The notes beneath the pieces are model-generated. The model was given only the letters and a program-made list of their open reading frames with translations. It did not search any database and was not told the DNA's origin. Both the position numbers and the translations under genes were made by a program. From Nitrososphaerota archaeon (GTDB lineage: Archaea > Thermoproteota > Nitrososphaeria > Nitrososphaerales > Nitrosopumilaceae), in assembly GCA_028866895.1 (NCBI GenBank), contig JAGWHF010000007.1, forward strand, positions 1 through 64,000: a stretch of DNA of 64,000 nucleotides. The letters are read 5' to 3'. Of this stretch, positions 17,918 through 26,099 are shown one piece after another (the first letter of the stretch is position 1; each line of letters begins with the position of its first letter).

Positions 17918-19266
17918 GCCTGCAGGTTTTTTGGGCCACCTGTATGTCCGGCATCCAACAAGTACCCAGCGATATCAACGCACTTTACAGTCCCTTCATG
18001 TGACCTGTTCAAGCCCAACTTGCGGCTGGATGCATAAAATGCAAAACCCTCCCCGGTCTCATTATCGGCAGGCCTCCCATGAGATCCCTTTATCAGCCCA
18101 GTATCCTGTGAGATGGATTTTTTTTCACGGTCAAAAAAGAGCTCCAAGGGATCGTATCCCGGCTTTCTGTGTATGTCCACCGTGTCTGCAAAGGGCGGCG
18201 CATCTTCAAGTTTGTGCCACCAGTAGTAGCTAAACCACCTGTCCCTGTCGGAAATTGCAATCAGCTCGCCGCTGCGCTCGTGGTCTATCCTCATCTGCCT
18301 CTTTTCACTTGAGGACAATACCCTGTCTATTCCCCTGAGGCCTTCAAGGATCTTCCTAGTCTCACCCACGTGCCCGTCCTTGACATAAACATGTGCCACC
18401 TGGTGGTCAACCATTGCAAACGCCTTGCTGTATTCAAAGTCCATGTATTCCTTGTCGCCGATTACCCTTGTGGCAAGAAGGCCTTCATCCCTTAGTGCCA
18501 GATTGATTGGAATGTCCCCCCTTACGTCATCAAAGGCGTATTCGGAAAGAATGATGAACTCTGTCTCCTCCCCTATCCCCAATTTTGCTGCCTTCTCCAC
18601 AAGGCTCCCTACAATTGCATCTGCTCGTCGCAGATCCTCCCTTGCCTCGCCGCTCTTTTTCCCAAACCTTTGTGCAGAATAGTCTACATGCGGTATGTAC
18701 ACAAACATCATTTCTGGCCGTGACTTTTCCAGGGTAATCTCTGCAGCTTTGGCAATCCATTCGCTTGATTTGTGGGACGCAAAAGGGCCCCAGTAGGTTG
18801 AGAGGTCAAATTCCCCTGCAATACTTTTTATCTCCTCATAGTATCCTGCCGGCCTTGAATAACACCACGGTACCATGCTCCCGTCACCCATGTGGAGAGG
18901 CCTCGGGGTGACCACAATGTCTGATGAGGCAAACATGGTATTCTGCCAGAAAAGGACCGCGGTCTTACAATCTGTACCTGCGCCTGACCCGTTTCTTACC
19001 GCATCCCATATCCTCCCGGACTGCACCAGCGAGCTTGGCTGTTCCCAGAAAGATACCGTGTGGGTGCCCCTGTCGTACAATCCATTGGAGATTATTCCGT
19101 GTTCATCCGGGTATTTTCCGGACAGGATGCTTGCCTGAACCGTGCAAGTTACTGCGGGAAAGACGGGTTCCATTTGTGCATGCTCCCCGCTCTCAGACAA
19201 CCTGGCAATGTTCGGCACCAATCCTGATGAGAGATGCTCCACTTCAAGACCCACGATGTCCAACAC
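17914..19266 (-). CDS. Nucleotide pyrophosphatase/alkaline-phosphatase-type phosphodiesterase (EboF-like)
   Basis: A 450-residue member of the alkaline phosphatase superfamily, type I phosphodiesterase group. D3 (LDIVGL) is a metal ligand. FPAVTCTVQASILSGKYPDEHGI carries the nucleophile Thr (about 40). IPHVDYSAQ provides the next metal site. The usual SDHG is replaced by SEYAF, and GSHGRP supplies the late His. It probably hydrolyses a phosphate ester or pyrophosphate. The ten codons before GTG 19266 stay in frame and look protein-like (AAKHTI) but contain no start codon, so the GTG is used. A 67-bp gap separates it from the UbiA gene. Confidence 0.82.
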   Translation of the reverse strand: MLDIVGLEVEHLSSGLVPNIARLSESGEHAQMEPVFPAVTCTVQASILSGKYPDEHGIISNGLYDRGTHTVSFWEQPSSLVQSGRIWDAVRNGSGAGTDCKTAVLFWQNTMFASSDIVVTPRPLHMGDGSMVPWCYSRPAGYYEEIKSIAGEFDLSTYWGPFASHKSSEWIAKAAEITLEKSRPEMMFVYIPHVDYSAQRFGKKSGEAREDLRRADAIVGSLVEKAAKLGIGEETEFIILSEYAFDDVRGDIPINLALRDEGLLATRVIGDKEYMDFEYSKAFAMVDHQVAHVYVKDGHVGETRKILEGLRGIDRVLSSSEKRQMRIDHERSGELIAISDRDRWFSYYWWHKLEDAPPFADTVDIHRKPGYDPLELFFDREKKSISQDTGLIKGSHGRPADNETGEGFAFYASSRKLGLNRSHEGTVKCVDIAGYLLDAGHTGGPKNLQA

Positions 19267-19333
19267 AATGGTATGCTTTGCGGCCGTGTCGTCTCACCCT
19301 CTCCTGCCATGCCTGGGGCGGGGCCAGTTTTTC

Positions 19334-20287
19334 CTAAGTGACATAGAAATACCTCGCTGAAAGAAAGGCCGGGAGCAGCAAGAGCAGGTTGAGAAGGCCT
19401 GGCAACGGTCCGCTGGTGCCTGTTATGAAGACCGAATCAAGTATGATGATGGATAACACCAAATTTTTTATTCCCGACTGGATCGACCCCCCGCTGCCCG
19501 GCAGGGTATTTTTGAAAACAAGGGTGACGATGACTGCAAGCGGGCCAAGAATTATGAGATCCCATGCGCCAAACATACCTGTAAATGTTGCAGCCGCCGA
19601 CGCCGCTATGATAAAGTAGAGGCCCAAAAATGGGATTATCACCAGACCCTTTGAGGATGTCCCGCTGACTTCGCTCCTGCTCAATACTGTGATAGCAACC
19701 ACATAGGCAAAGATGCATGCCCCTGCAAACAGGGTGTGATCAAAATTCAGTCTGCCTGTATGGGATAGTGCCTGGCTTGCGCCAAGCACTACATTGAGAA
19801 ACCTGGCCCCTCCCATCGTCAACGGGCCTGACCTTGAACCTCGCTTCATATTGTAGTTGTAGGCAATTATTACTCCCGACAGACCGATAGTTACAATCAG
19901 GCTTGGTACGGAGACAGCAGATGCAATGATGATTGCTGCCGACATTGAACCTATGGCCATACCTAAGGCGGCACGCCCCGATATTGTCCCTGACGGAAGA
20001 GGACGAGAGGGACGCTCTTTTCTGTCAGTCTCAAGATCAAAATAGTCGTTGAATACCACTCCTGAGACGTAAAGAAGAGTGGATGAGATCATCAGCGTTG
20101 CAAGGCTGAAAACGTTAAGTTCTGGCAGGGGAGTTATCGTAAGATATCCGACAACCACGTTTGATGGTGCAGTGAACAGGTTTGGCAGCCGTACAATCTG
20201 GAGGTACCTGCGAATTCCCCCGCGCCCATAATTTCCACCGTCTGCCGAAAACAGGCCTTGCCAGGGCAGCCTGAAGAAACCCGTCAT
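19334..20287 (-). CDS. UbiA-family prenyltransferase (EboC-like)
   Basis: A 317-residue integral membrane prenyltransferase with eight or so hydrophobic segments. The first prenyl-diphosphate/Mg motif is NDYFDLETDRKERPSRPLPSG (N80, D81, D84, D88). The second region YNYNMKRGSRSGPLTMGGARF is less Asp-rich than in UbiA itself, as in EboC-type proteins. It should transfer an isoprenoid chain to an unknown acceptor in the membrane. It overlaps the upstream epimerase gene by four bases. Confidence 0.88.
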   Translation of the reverse strand: MTGFFRLPWQGLFSADGGNYGRGGIRRYLQIVRLPNLFTAPSNVVVGYLTITPLPELNVFSLATLMISSTLLYVSGVVFNDYFDLETDRKERPSRPLPSGTISGRAALGMAIGSMSAAIIIASAVSVPSLIVTIGLSGVIIAYNYNMKRGSRSGPLTMGGARFLNVVLGASQALSHTGRLNFDHTLFAGACIFAYVVAITVLSRSEVSGTSSKGLVIIPFLGLYFIIAASAAATFTGMFGAWDLIILGPLAVIVTLVFKNTLPGSGGSIQSGIKNLVLSIIILDSVFITGTSGPLPGLLNLLLLLPAFLSARYFYVT

Positions 20288-21126
20288 TTTGCAATCCCGC
20301 TCAGGTAATCAAAGGCTTCTCGGGCGGCCTCTGCCGGGTTGTCTTGATACGTGTAAAGCTCCACTGTTACAAAGCCGCCGTATCCAATCCCTCTGATGGC
20401 GTCAAATATTTTGCCAAAGTCAATGGCGCCATGTCCGGGTATCAGATGGTAGTGCGTCAGGTCCCCCGCAATGTCGGCAAGGTGGAAGTGTTCGATATAG
20501 TCTGATAACTCAAAGACCAATTCGGCAGGATCTTCTCCCACGCAGAAGAAATGCCCGATGTCAAAGTTGAGCCTGACGTAGTCTGAATGAACCTGCTTCA
20601 TGAAATTCTTGAACTGCCTCGAGTTCTCCAGCAGGAGGGCGGGTTCAGGCTCGACCAGTATCTTGACTCCCTCCCTTTCTGCCGCCTTGGAGGCCAGTGT
20701 GAGTCCCTCTGCAAACAATTTCTCCAATTGCGGTATCCCGTTATTCCCTGTCCCGCGCAGAGGTCCCCCGGGCTCTGTGGAAACATTGGATGCGCCTATC
20801 TTGCCTGCAAGTTTGAGGCATTCTATGGTATGTTGCAATCTATAATCACGTGATTCCCAGTCGTCCTCAATCCATGACGGGTGATACGTATCACCGCATG
20901 CAAATAGAGTAAATGCATTGAGGTTTGAGATTTTGACATTCTGGGAGGCCAGCAGCCTTCTTATGGACCTGACATCACCTTCCCCCATGTCGGGGGGAAA
21001 AGCATGGGGCCTGTCGCATAACAACTCGACGCCCTCATAGCCGATTGAAGCTATCGTCCTTATGGAATCCTCCAGGGGATAATTCTTGAAGGCGTTGGTG
21101 CTAAAGGCAAACTGCATGTCTCTCAA
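20284..21126 (-). CDS. Sugar phosphate isomerase/epimerase-like TIM barrel (EboE-like)
   Basis: A 280-residue xylose-isomerase-like TIM barrel. Visible active-site elements are ILVEPEPAL (Glu), LNFDIGHF (Asp and His), FHLADIAG (His) and TVELYTY (Glu). The substrate is unknown. It lies 12 bp after the TatD-like gene and overlaps the UbiA gene. Compared with the second copy at 17.0-17.9 kb it is only distantly similar, which argues against a recent duplication. Confidence 0.85.
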   Translation of the reverse strand: MRDMQFAFSTNAFKNYPLEDSIRTIASIGYEGVELLCDRPHAFPPDMGEGDVRSIRRLLASQNVKISNLNAFTLFACGDTYHPSWIEDDWESRDYRLQHTIECLKLAGKIGASNVSTEPGGPLRGTGNNGIPQLEKLFAEGLTLASKAAEREGVKILVEPEPALLLENSRQFKNFMKQVHSDYVRLNFDIGHFFCVGEDPAELVFELSDYIEHFHLADIAGDLTHYHLIPGHGAIDFGKIFDAIRGIGYGGFVTVELYTYQDNPAEAAREAFDYLSGIAK

Positions 21127-21138
21127 CCCACGTCAAAC

Positions 21139-21948
21139 TCAGGGATTCCATGTGAACCTTGGTGACTGCCTGAAGAAGTCACACGCATTGTAGTAAGTGA
21201 CCTTTTCTATTACTGACTGGCTGAACCCCTCCTTCGCCATTTTTTCTGCAACCTGTGGGACTGACAACGGGTCTGAAACCCCCCAATCTGCAGCGCTGTT
21301 TATCATTATCCTGTCTGACCCGTGATCACGGATTATCTTCATGGCCCTTTCAGGCGACAGTTTTGTGACCGGATAAACTGAGAGGCCTGCCCAGAGGCCA
21401 AGCTCAAGCGTTTTACCGATGGTCTCCTCTGTGTTATGATCAATTAGGATCTTGTCCCTGTCATACCGTTTTCCGTTCTTTAGGATTTTTTCTATTCTTC
21501 CCATTGCATCCACCTTGTTTGTGTGCGGCAGGTGTATCATCATGGGCATTCCCTTTGAGGCCGCAATGTCCATCTGTTTTACAAAAACTTCCTCCTCGAG
21601 ATCGTTTATGAGGTTATAGCCAAGCTCCCCCAACGCTACCACCCTTTCCCTTTCAAGAAACCTCTCTTTCATAGGCTCTACGGCCTCGAGGGCAAGCGGC
21701 CTCAGTGTCGCCTCCTTGGGATTTACAGAAATACAAACAAAGTGCTCGATACCAAAATCCTTTGCCCTCTTTGTTTCAAATGTTATCATATGTTCCCAAT
21801 AATCCTCAAATGTGCCCACGTGGGTTCTTGGACTTCCCAACCAAAATGACGGCTGGACTATGACCTTGATGCCGGCTTTTGCCATGGCGGCATAATCATC
21901 GGTAGTCCTTGAGTACATGTGAATATGTGGATCAAAATATTTTGCCAA
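21139..21948 (-). CDS. TatD-like metal-dependent hydrolase (EboB-like)
   Basis: A 269-residue amidohydrolase-fold protein. Metal ligands are visible in FDPHIHM (H8, H10), ALGELGYN (Glu), MIHLPH (His) and LIDHNTEET (His); SAADWG carries the late Asp. This form, with a long loop after the first motif, matches EboB rather than DNase TatD. It opens the operon; AT-rich sequence upstream (21949-22000) is the likely promoter. The 21949-22326 gap holds no other gene that I can support. Confidence 0.82.
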   Translation of the reverse strand: MAKYFDPHIHMYSRTTDDYAAMAKAGIKVIVQPSFWLGSPRTHVGTFEDYWEHMITFETKRAKDFGIEHFVCISVNPKEATLRPLALEAVEPMKERFLERERVVALGELGYNLINDLEEEVFVKQMDIAASKGMPMMIHLPHTNKVDAMGRIEKILKNGKRYDRDKILIDHNTEETIGKTLELGLWAGLSVYPVTKLSPERAMKIIRDHGSDRIMINSAADWGVSDPLSVPQVAEKMAKEGFSQSVIEKVTYYNACDFFRQSPRFTWNP

Positions 21949-22326
21949 ATCAAATCTTCGCCCGCATTGCCATTCTTCATTTATTTTTGTTGTATTAATT
22001 CAATTTGTAATAATTTTTCATAAGATTATTCCATAAATTTTTTATTCTAAATTTTGACTTTAAAAGACTCCAAAATCAGTCATTAAGATATTTGGTGTGG
22101 TAGGGAAAATTAAGTAACATCAAACCGCCTGTTTCGTAACAGGGCCGGGAAAATATGTGGGTTGCCTTTACCCTGCTTGGACGTTCATGGTATCTGGAAA
22201 CACGCTCCTTCCAGGTTGCTGCATTTGACCTTCCTGCTTATTTAGCAAATCCTGAAAATTTTTCTAGCAGGGCCTGACCCTGGAACTGTACCAGTAAACC
22301 GTTGGCCTGACTTGTCCGGTGCTTGC

Positions 22327-22635
22327 TCACTTTGACCTGCGGACAGGCTCGTGGCGCGAGGAGCCCATTAGGTCGTATTGACCGGTATGTTTTGTATCGA
22401 TCATGTCTTCAATCTCCTTGCATTTGAGATAGAATTTGTGGCCCTTTTCTGTGAGTCTGTATAGCTCGGTTCCTTCTTGACGCTTGATCATCTTGTTCTC
22501 TATCAAGAAGGACAGATATTCGGTCAATTGGGTGTATGACAGGTATGCATCGTACATTATCTTTGTCTTTGTGGCTCCCTGCCTTGCCACCTCTAGGATT
22601 ATCCCGACTATCTCTGTTCTACTCCTGTATTTCAT
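22327..22635 (-). CDS. Winged-helix DNA-binding protein (MKYRSR family)
   Basis: 103 residues from ATG 22635. The N-terminal part MKYRSRTEIVGIILEVARQG is followed by ATKTKIMYDAYLSYTQLTEYL, a helix-turn-helix, and a wing YRLTEKGHKFY. It resembles the ArnR1-like winged-helix group (HTH_45) frequent in Thaumarchaeota. At least three close relatives lie in this window (23.1, 28.6 and 38.6 kb, same strand). The C-terminal tail is longer and basic. The target is unknown. Confidence 0.85.
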   Translation of the reverse strand: MKYRSRTEIVGIILEVARQGATKTKIMYDAYLSYTQLTEYLSFLIENKMIKRQEGTELYRLTEKGHKFYLKCKEIEDMIDTKHTGQYDLMGSSRHEPVRRSK

Positions 22636-22738
22636 GCTTTTTTTATATGTGATAGTATTATAAAAAAAATATGGCACTTGATTACATATTCGCGATCATT
22701 TTCTGTGTCTAGCCATCACTGGAATGCAAAACATGCTG

Positions 22739-22999
22739 TTAGGGGGAAAGAAGATGGTCGTACCCTAGTATCCTGCCATCCTTGCTGTCAATCCTGACCG
22801 CCATGATGTCTTCTTTTAACAAACCTACCTCCATTGACACTATCCAAGAGTTGCTGCTAGGGGAAATTGACCTGAAGATTACCAGGGAGTGGTATTGGTT
22901 AAGAAATCTCCTTGCTATCGCTATTGCCTGGCTTGGATCGACGGAAGTTTTCTCGCATGCCCCGTCAAGTCTGGCTTTCTTAATAAAAATTACCACCAC
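22739..22999 (-). CDS. Small PepSY-like domain protein
   Basis: 86 residues with a single alpha-beta domain: SQAIAIARRFLNQYH, then WIVSMEVGLL, then MAVRIDSKDGRILGYD. The last part looks like the end of a PepSY-type fold. The first 70 residues of the protein at 40267-40839 have the same arrangement, so the two are probably paralogous. No signal peptide. The start is GTG. Function unknown. Confidence 0.65.
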   Translation of the reverse strand: MVVIFIKKARLDGACEKTSVDPSQAIAIARRFLNQYHSLVIFRSISPSSNSWIVSMEVGLLKEDIMAVRIDSKDGRILGYDHLLSP

Positions 23000-23143
23000 A
23001 CCTCATATGTCATTTCAAGATCTTTCTCGATTGATTTAACCATTAAGCCAGTTCATTATGTAAAATTCCTATCTACTATGGATCCATTTTCGGCATCGTC
23101 TCTTGGACAGGTGAGGCAATGTAAAAGGTGGCGGAGGGAGCCC

Positions 23144-23422
23144 CTAGCGTGCGGCCTTTGCTATCTTTTCTTCCCCTTTCTTTGCTGTCATCTCGTCAAT
23201 CTCTTCGTATAACTTCATCATCCTCCTTCCCTTTTCTGTAATTGTGTATACTTGCATTTCCTTCTCGTACTTGATGAGGTTGTTAGATTCCATGTATGAC
23301 AGGTATTCCTTCAACTGGGCATAGGACAGGTACGCCTTGTACATTATCTTGGTCTTGGTAGCACCTGTGCTTGCGGATTCAAGTATCATGAAAACTATCT
23401 CGTTCCTGCTGCGGTATTTCAC
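23144..23422 (-). CDS. Winged-helix DNA-binding protein (MKYRSR family)
   Basis: 92 residues, MKYRSRNEIVFMILESAS then GATKTKIMYKAYLSYAQLKEYLSY. The wing is VYTITEKGRRMM and the tail is a short charged helix. It is closest to the 28.6-kb copy. Probably a homodimeric transcription regulator. It starts directly with the conserved Met. Confidence 0.87.
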   Translation of the reverse strand: MKYRSRNEIVFMILESASTGATKTKIMYKAYLSYAQLKEYLSYMESNNLIKYEKEMQVYTITEKGRRMMKLYEEIDEMTAKKGEEKIAKAAR

Positions 23423-23540
23423 AGCACTTTTCCACGTTTTTCTTATAAAAATAATTTGCGCAAATTATCTAGAAGACTGTTCGTTTACCCTCTAGATGAC
23501 GGGGAGAAATTCAGCAAAGTTCCTATCATGAGCATCGATC

Positions 23541-23816
23541 TTAGTCAATTTTTTCTTCAAAGACCGATTCAAGCAGCTTGTATGCCTCAATGTACTTCTT
23601 GCCCACCGTGGTGGTTATATACACTGGTCTGCTTGAGGACTGCAAGTTTTTTGCCATATCGATCAAATTGTGTCCGTGGAGAAAGTGCAGGTACTGTTCT
23701 ATCTGTTTTGAGTTGAGATTGCACCTGTACATGATGTGGGTCTTCAGGGCACCTTTTTCACAAACCTCCAAAATCAACTCGATTATCTCTACCCATCCAC
23801 GGTTTCCCCAACCCAT
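23541..23816 (-). CDS. Winged-helix DNA-binding protein, divergent relative
   Basis: 92 residues from ATG 23816. VEIIELILEVCEKGALKTHIMY and SKQIEQYLHFLHGHNLI match the helix-turn-helix layout of the MKYRSR proteins, and VYITTTVGKKYIEAY is the wing, but identity is lower. An upstream TTG (23852) would add 12 polar residues. It stands next to two closer family members, suggesting old local duplication. Confidence 0.75.
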   Translation of the reverse strand: MGWGNRGWVEIIELILEVCEKGALKTHIMYRCNLNSKQIEQYLHFLHGHNLIDMAKNLQSSSRPVYITTTVGKKYIEAYKLLESVFEEKID

Positions 23817-23878
23817 TACACTCTTCCTAGTAGGTCCGTCTGTACTTGCCAAAACTTCATCTCGGTCTTAATCTTTGA

Positions 23879-24577
23879 TTATGCAAAATCAAGTATTTCG
23901 TTCAGGTTTGTTGGTGGAACGCTGTTCTTGTTCTGCTCGTATGGTATGGTGAGCAAGGCAAAGTCCTTGTTGAAGCACATCTTGAGCACCTCGAACGCCT
24001 CCGCGTATTTCACTCCTGTGTTCAGTCTGCTTTGTAGCGCGCGGTACTCTGCAAGCCCCTTTATTGCATTTGCTTTGAGGTATAGCTTGCTTTGTTGAGA
24101 CCAAAAGATTTCTATCAGCTCTACCTTTTCAAAAACTACGTCAGAGATGTCGTAAAAGACCTTTGGCTCAAAATTCCTGCTCAACGGTATCTCGTATGAT
24201 AACACGTTTGAATTGAACCGAGAAGCTTCGATTGTGGCCACTGCAATTGCCCTGTGATCGTGATGTACGTCACCCTGTGAATGCGTAAAGATGATGTCAG
24301 GCTTTGTTTTGTTGATAAAATGTTCAATGTGGTTGATAAGGTCGCTTGTCACGCTGAGCCTAGAATCCTCGAAATTGTCGATCCAGAGCTGCTTTGCACC
24401 TATGAATTTGGCTGATCGATGCAACTCATCGGTTCTCTGCTTGGGGTCTCCGGATGCACCACCTCTCGTAAGAGTAAACATGTAAACCTCATGCCCACCC
24501 CTTGCAGCCTTTAATAGAGTTCCACCGCATCCCAACTCTATGTCATCTGGATGAGCTCCTATTGCAAGAATCTTCAC
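23879..24577 (-). CDS. PIG-L/LmbE-family deacetylase
   Basis: A 232-residue zinc deacetylase. It shows the AHPDDIELGCGGTL motif (residues 8-21) and HSQGDVHHDHRA, which together supply the zinc site and catalytic Asp. Members remove acetyl groups from N-acetylglucosamine-type substrates (glycolipid, mycothiol or bacillithiol precursors); the substrate here is unknown. The start is ATG. No operon partner is evident; the winged-helix gene lies 62 bp downstream. Confidence 0.92.
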   Translation of the reverse strand: MKILAIGAHPDDIELGCGGTLLKAARGGHEVYMFTLTRGGASGDPKQRTDELHRSAKFIGAKQLWIDNFEDSRLSVTSDLINHIEHFINKTKPDIIFTHSQGDVHHDHRAIAVATIEASRFNSNVLSYEIPLSRNFEPKVFYDISDVVFEKVELIEIFWSQQSKLYLKANAIKGLAEYRALQSRLNTGVKYAEAFEVLKMCFNKDFALLTIPYEQNKNSVPPTNLNEILDFA

Positions 24578-24711
24578 AGCAAGATAAATGCTGGATTTTA
24601 TTTATACATCGGCTAATTTTCTTCTAGATCTATTTTCGATAAACAAGCATTCTAAAAGATTTCTTTGGTTCTGGTCGGATCAGGAATGAATATGGCATGT
24701 CATATCCTGTT

Positions 24712-24822
24712 TTATGGAAAATGCATGCCCCATTCGTCCTCCTCCATCACCCACTCGTCATAATCGTCATCTGCCTCGTTTGGAGTCTTGAAGTTTCGAG
24801 ACAAGAATTCGTCTCCATTCAT
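24712..24822 (-). CDS. Very small acidic protein
   Basis: 36 residues starting MNGDEFLSRNFKTPNEADDD and ending in an acidic, Trp-containing stretch (DEWVMEEDEWGMHFP). It has a clean ATG-to-TAA frame in an otherwise empty 700-bp gap (24578-25278). The composition looks protein-like rather than random, but no family is known to me. The rest of the gap shows nothing I can name. Confidence 0.4.
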   Translation of the reverse strand: MNGDEFLSRNFKTPNEADDDYDEWVMEEDEWGMHFP

Positions 24823-25278
24823 GTTGTTAGTATCATCCGCAAAAAATTAAAACTGTATGGGAAAAAAATACTAGAAAATTTGATAGTTTTATCTTTCATG
24901 ATTGATAATGATATTCTACAAGGTAATGAGTTGCATGTCAAACCGTGCTGCCTTGTCCTTGACAGTCCAATCTTGAGGCATGATTTTCAGCCGTTCTCGA
25001 GATTAGAACCGTAAATGTTGTCTTGTTTTAAACCGGATTTTCCCTGCATGGAACATGGTGGATCGGGGGTATGGGTGTCAGAGTAAATGGGCTGGGTTGG
25101 CTCGATATCATGCGGAAAGGGACCTGGACAGCAGGACTGTACCTTCCAATTGTTGGTTTTGTGCAGATTCAACGCAGGACCTGACCTGAGGGCAACCTGC
25201 CGATTTTGGCAGTCATGGCTGATATTCTGCAATAGTCTTATGTATTTGGCGGACCATTCTGGTAGTTGTGTGGTGTGA

Positions 25279-25806
25279 CTGAGCGCCAGAATTAAAAAAA
25301 ATGACTATCTGTCAAGCCTGAAGTCAAACTACGAACAGAGAGTTAGGGATACCAATGACTTTTTTGATCACCTTTCGGAAAGCTCAGCGCATTATAGGAG
25401 CGAGCTAATTAGTTCATCCCTCCAACTCTGCCAGTCCTGCCTCGGCCTTCAGGACAGGGTGGGTCCAACCTTCCTAAAATGGTACGACGATGACTGGATG
25501 GAAAAAAACTCCGGGTTGCTCACGGAGATATTTGGCCATTCTCTCCATAATGTGGAGGCGCTCTATTCGGAATATGTGGAGCACACAGTAAAAATCCTCA
25601 AAATAGTAAACAGGGTGGGGGCTGAGGCCTTTGATGTTTTCAACAGATATAATGTCCTGATGAGAGACATCCCTCACATAAAAAAGGACATTTTCGTGGA
25701 GCTTATCGAGGAGGCAAAGCAATACAACGACGAGTTCATGAAGGGCAGCCTGGACAAAGGACTAGGTAACTCTCAAAAAGCAAGAAAGGGGACAAACACC
25801 GACTAG
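25279..25806 (+). CDS. Hypothetical helical protein with unclear start
   Basis: A protein-like frame begins just after TGA 25276-25278 and runs to 25806 (about 175 codons). It is helical, acidic and contains a C-Q-S-C pair. The upstream part (SSLKSNYEQRVRDTNDFFDH) has no ATG, GTG or TTG; the first standard start is GTG 25459, which would give a 115-residue protein (MGPTFLKWYDDDW). Either a near-cognate start (CTG 25279 or ATT 25291) is used, the start was lost, or only the shorter protein is made. No family recognised. Confidence 0.5.
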   Translation: MSARIKKNDYLSSLKSNYEQRVRDTNDFFDHLSESSAHYRSELISSSLQLCQSCLGLQDRVGPTFLKWYDDDWMEKNSGLLTEIFGHSLHNVEALYSEYVEHTVKILKIVNRVGAEAFDVFNRYNVLMRDIPHIKKDIFVELIEEAKQYNDEFMKGSLDKGLGNSQKARKGTNTD

Positions 25807-26099
25807 GCCGTTATTCTTAACCGCTGTCTGCCATGTTGGACCGCAAAATCATTGAAGGGATAAAAACTTGGAATGGGGCGTAATTTTCCCATTGAGAGCA
25901 TTTCAACCATTGTTTTGACTGTCCCTGAATTTTCTGACCATGTGGTCAGTCAAAGGTAAAAACTCCTCTAATACAGTTTTAGATAAAAATATTTCAGCTG
26001 AGTTATACGCAAGTCCTATTAATTCCGTAGGAGGGAAATTTTCAATGAATTCAAAAGAAATGCGGTACAGCCAACTTCTCTGCCATAAAAATTAAAGAA

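Noticed and set aside
24835-25260. Possible structured RNA in the gap before the hypothetical gene
   Set aside because: There are several short complementary words such as CAGGACCTG, but no single extended stem or conserved RNA motif could be built by eye.
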